Assembly: GCA_017470055.1 (NCBI GenBank)
Contig: JAFUFD010000084.1
Location: 1 to 32,937, forward strand
Reading direction: 5' to 3'
Length of the DNA: 32,937 bases
Origin: Prevotella sp.
GTDB taxonomy: Bacteria; Bacteroidota; Bacteroidia; Bacteroidales; Bacteroidaceae
Every line of letters starts with the position of its first letter. Positions within the stretch are counted from its first letter, which is position 1. This document shows, one piece after another, positions 32,601-32,937 of this stretch. The notes below the pieces were generated by a model, which was not told the DNA's origin, did no database searches, and saw only the letters and a list, made by a program, of their open reading frames with translations. The translations under genes and the position numbers were made by a program.

Positions 32601-32757
32601 CACCTCCTCTGCCGATGCAAAGGTAGCACGGGCTTTATACGAAACGGGCGATACTTGCATGGAAAATCTTCCTCTCCACAGGCTCCGAGCGTATTTCCCA
32701 CACAAGCCCCGCCCGTTTCAAGCCCATGCTCTTTTCCACGCATCAGCAGAGGGGATG
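32601..32757. repeat. Long imperfect inverted repeat (hairpin)
   Basis: The arm at about 32601-32667 pairs with about 32693-32757. The best blocks are CCTCTGCCGATGC with GCATCAGCAGAGG (12 of 13), GGGCTT with AAGCCC, and GAAACGGGCG with CGCCCGTTTC (10 of 10). The loop is about 26 bases. The arms are only partly identical, as in an old mobile-element remnant or a structured RNA. Confidence 0.65.
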
Positions 32758-32788
32758 AACGACGGACGGAATAGCACATCATAAAAAA

Positions 32789-32833
32789 CAGAAAGACGGA
32801 GACACTGATTGATTTCAGTTTCCCGTCTTTCTG
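32789..32833 (-). terminator. Leftward Rho-independent terminator
   Basis: CAGAAAGACGG (32789-32799) pairs perfectly with CCGTCTTTCTG (32823-32833). An inner stem (32801-32808 with 32815-32822, one mismatch) closes a 6-base loop. On the minus strand a T-run follows, so it ends a gene coming from the right edge. Confidence 0.8.
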
Positions 32834-32878
32834 CTTCTACTCCCATTGTGAAGGGGAATCACTCTGGCTGGAATATCA

Positions 32879-32937
32879 CTTGTCCGTTATCCGATAGGCA
32901 GGGTGATAGCATTTTTCCAATAGTTCTTCCAGGTCTC
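32879..32937 (-). CDS. 3' end of a gene entering from the right edge
   Basis: The minus-strand frame read from 32935 gives DLEELLEKCYHPAYRITDK and a stop at 32879-32881. That is 46 bases before the leftward terminator, a natural spacing for a gene end. A second minus frame, from 32937, ends ETWKNYWKNAITLPIG at 32887 and cannot be excluded. The fragment is too short to name a family. Confidence 0.35.

Larger units (their letters stand above)
32103..32878. other. Noncoding stretch with promoter-like and hairpin repeats
   Basis: About 775 bases hold no convincing gene. The only long frame (32377-32784, TTG start) runs across the inverted repeat at 32601-32757 and has unnatural composition. Seen here are three promoter-like units (32140-32333), a good minus-strand promoter (32495-32525), a long imperfect inverted repeat (32601-32757) and a minus-strand terminator (32789-32833). 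Confidence 0.6.

Noticed and set aside
32377-32784. 135-residue open frame at the right end
   Set aside because: It needs a TTG start, crosses the long inverted repeat, has unnatural composition, and opposing promoter and terminator signals lie inside or beside it.

Overview
The window looks like chromosome of a Bacteroidales bacterium, most likely a Prevotella-type species. The reasons are the promoter style (TTTG, a 19-21 base gap, then TAnnTTTG), the near absence of Shine-Dalgarno starts, many lipoproteins with an -S/-T/-G-C lipobox, an Oar-like TonB-dependent receptor, LruC/DUF4842-type lipoproteins, a DUF3244-like secreted protein, and the conserved run dapB - lepB - lepB-like - wbqC. 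No rRNA, tRNA or CRISPR array was recognised.

Bases 1-8800 are AT-rich and read as accessory DNA. They hold small envelope or secreted proteins of unknown role (544-3478, 4980-5614) and a compact three-gene toxin-antitoxin-chaperone (TAC) module at 3638-4956: a HigB/Gp49-like toxin, a HigA-like antitoxin with a C-terminal tail, and a SecB-like chaperone, with a palindrome over the promoter. A membrane-bound TPR regulator (5750-7315, minus) diverges from a DUF3244-like secreted protein (7595-7981). A dispersed intergenic repeat occurs three times. A coupled pair of unknown small genes (8105-8744) ends in a strong terminator.

Bases 8877-9801 carry two overlapping phage-type cell-wall genes, an M15 peptidase and a PRD1 P5-like lysozyme-family protein, possibly a prophage remnant.

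Bases 9817-29136 are core-like. A leftward series encodes a Na/Pi cotransporter, a TonB-dependent receptor, DapB, an active signal peptidase I, a signal peptidase homologue lacking both catalytic residues, and WbqC. Rightward lie a TGS/uridine-kinase-like nucleoside kinase, xanthine phosphoribosyltransferase with its permease, a radical SAM/SPASM enzyme followed by a small lipoprotein that is its probable substrate, three FKBP-type prolyl isomerases (cytoplasmic, lipoprotein, periplasmic), an Lrp/AsnC regulator, a natural fusion of a C26 gamma-glutamyl hydrolase with an M19 dipeptidase, and YbeY. A Sir2-type deacylase is on the minus strand.

Bases 29133-31932 hold two divergent LruC-like lipoproteins. 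The last 1 kb has almost no coding signal but much structure: a terminator, four 22-bp-spaced palindromes, a tandem array of promoter-like units, a roughly 155-base imperfect inverted repeat, and a terminator for a gene entering from the right edge.

The strongest candidates for unusual biology are the TAC module, the radical SAM/lipoprotein pair, the catalytically dead signal peptidase paralogue, the C26-M19 fusion, and the repeat-rich right end.
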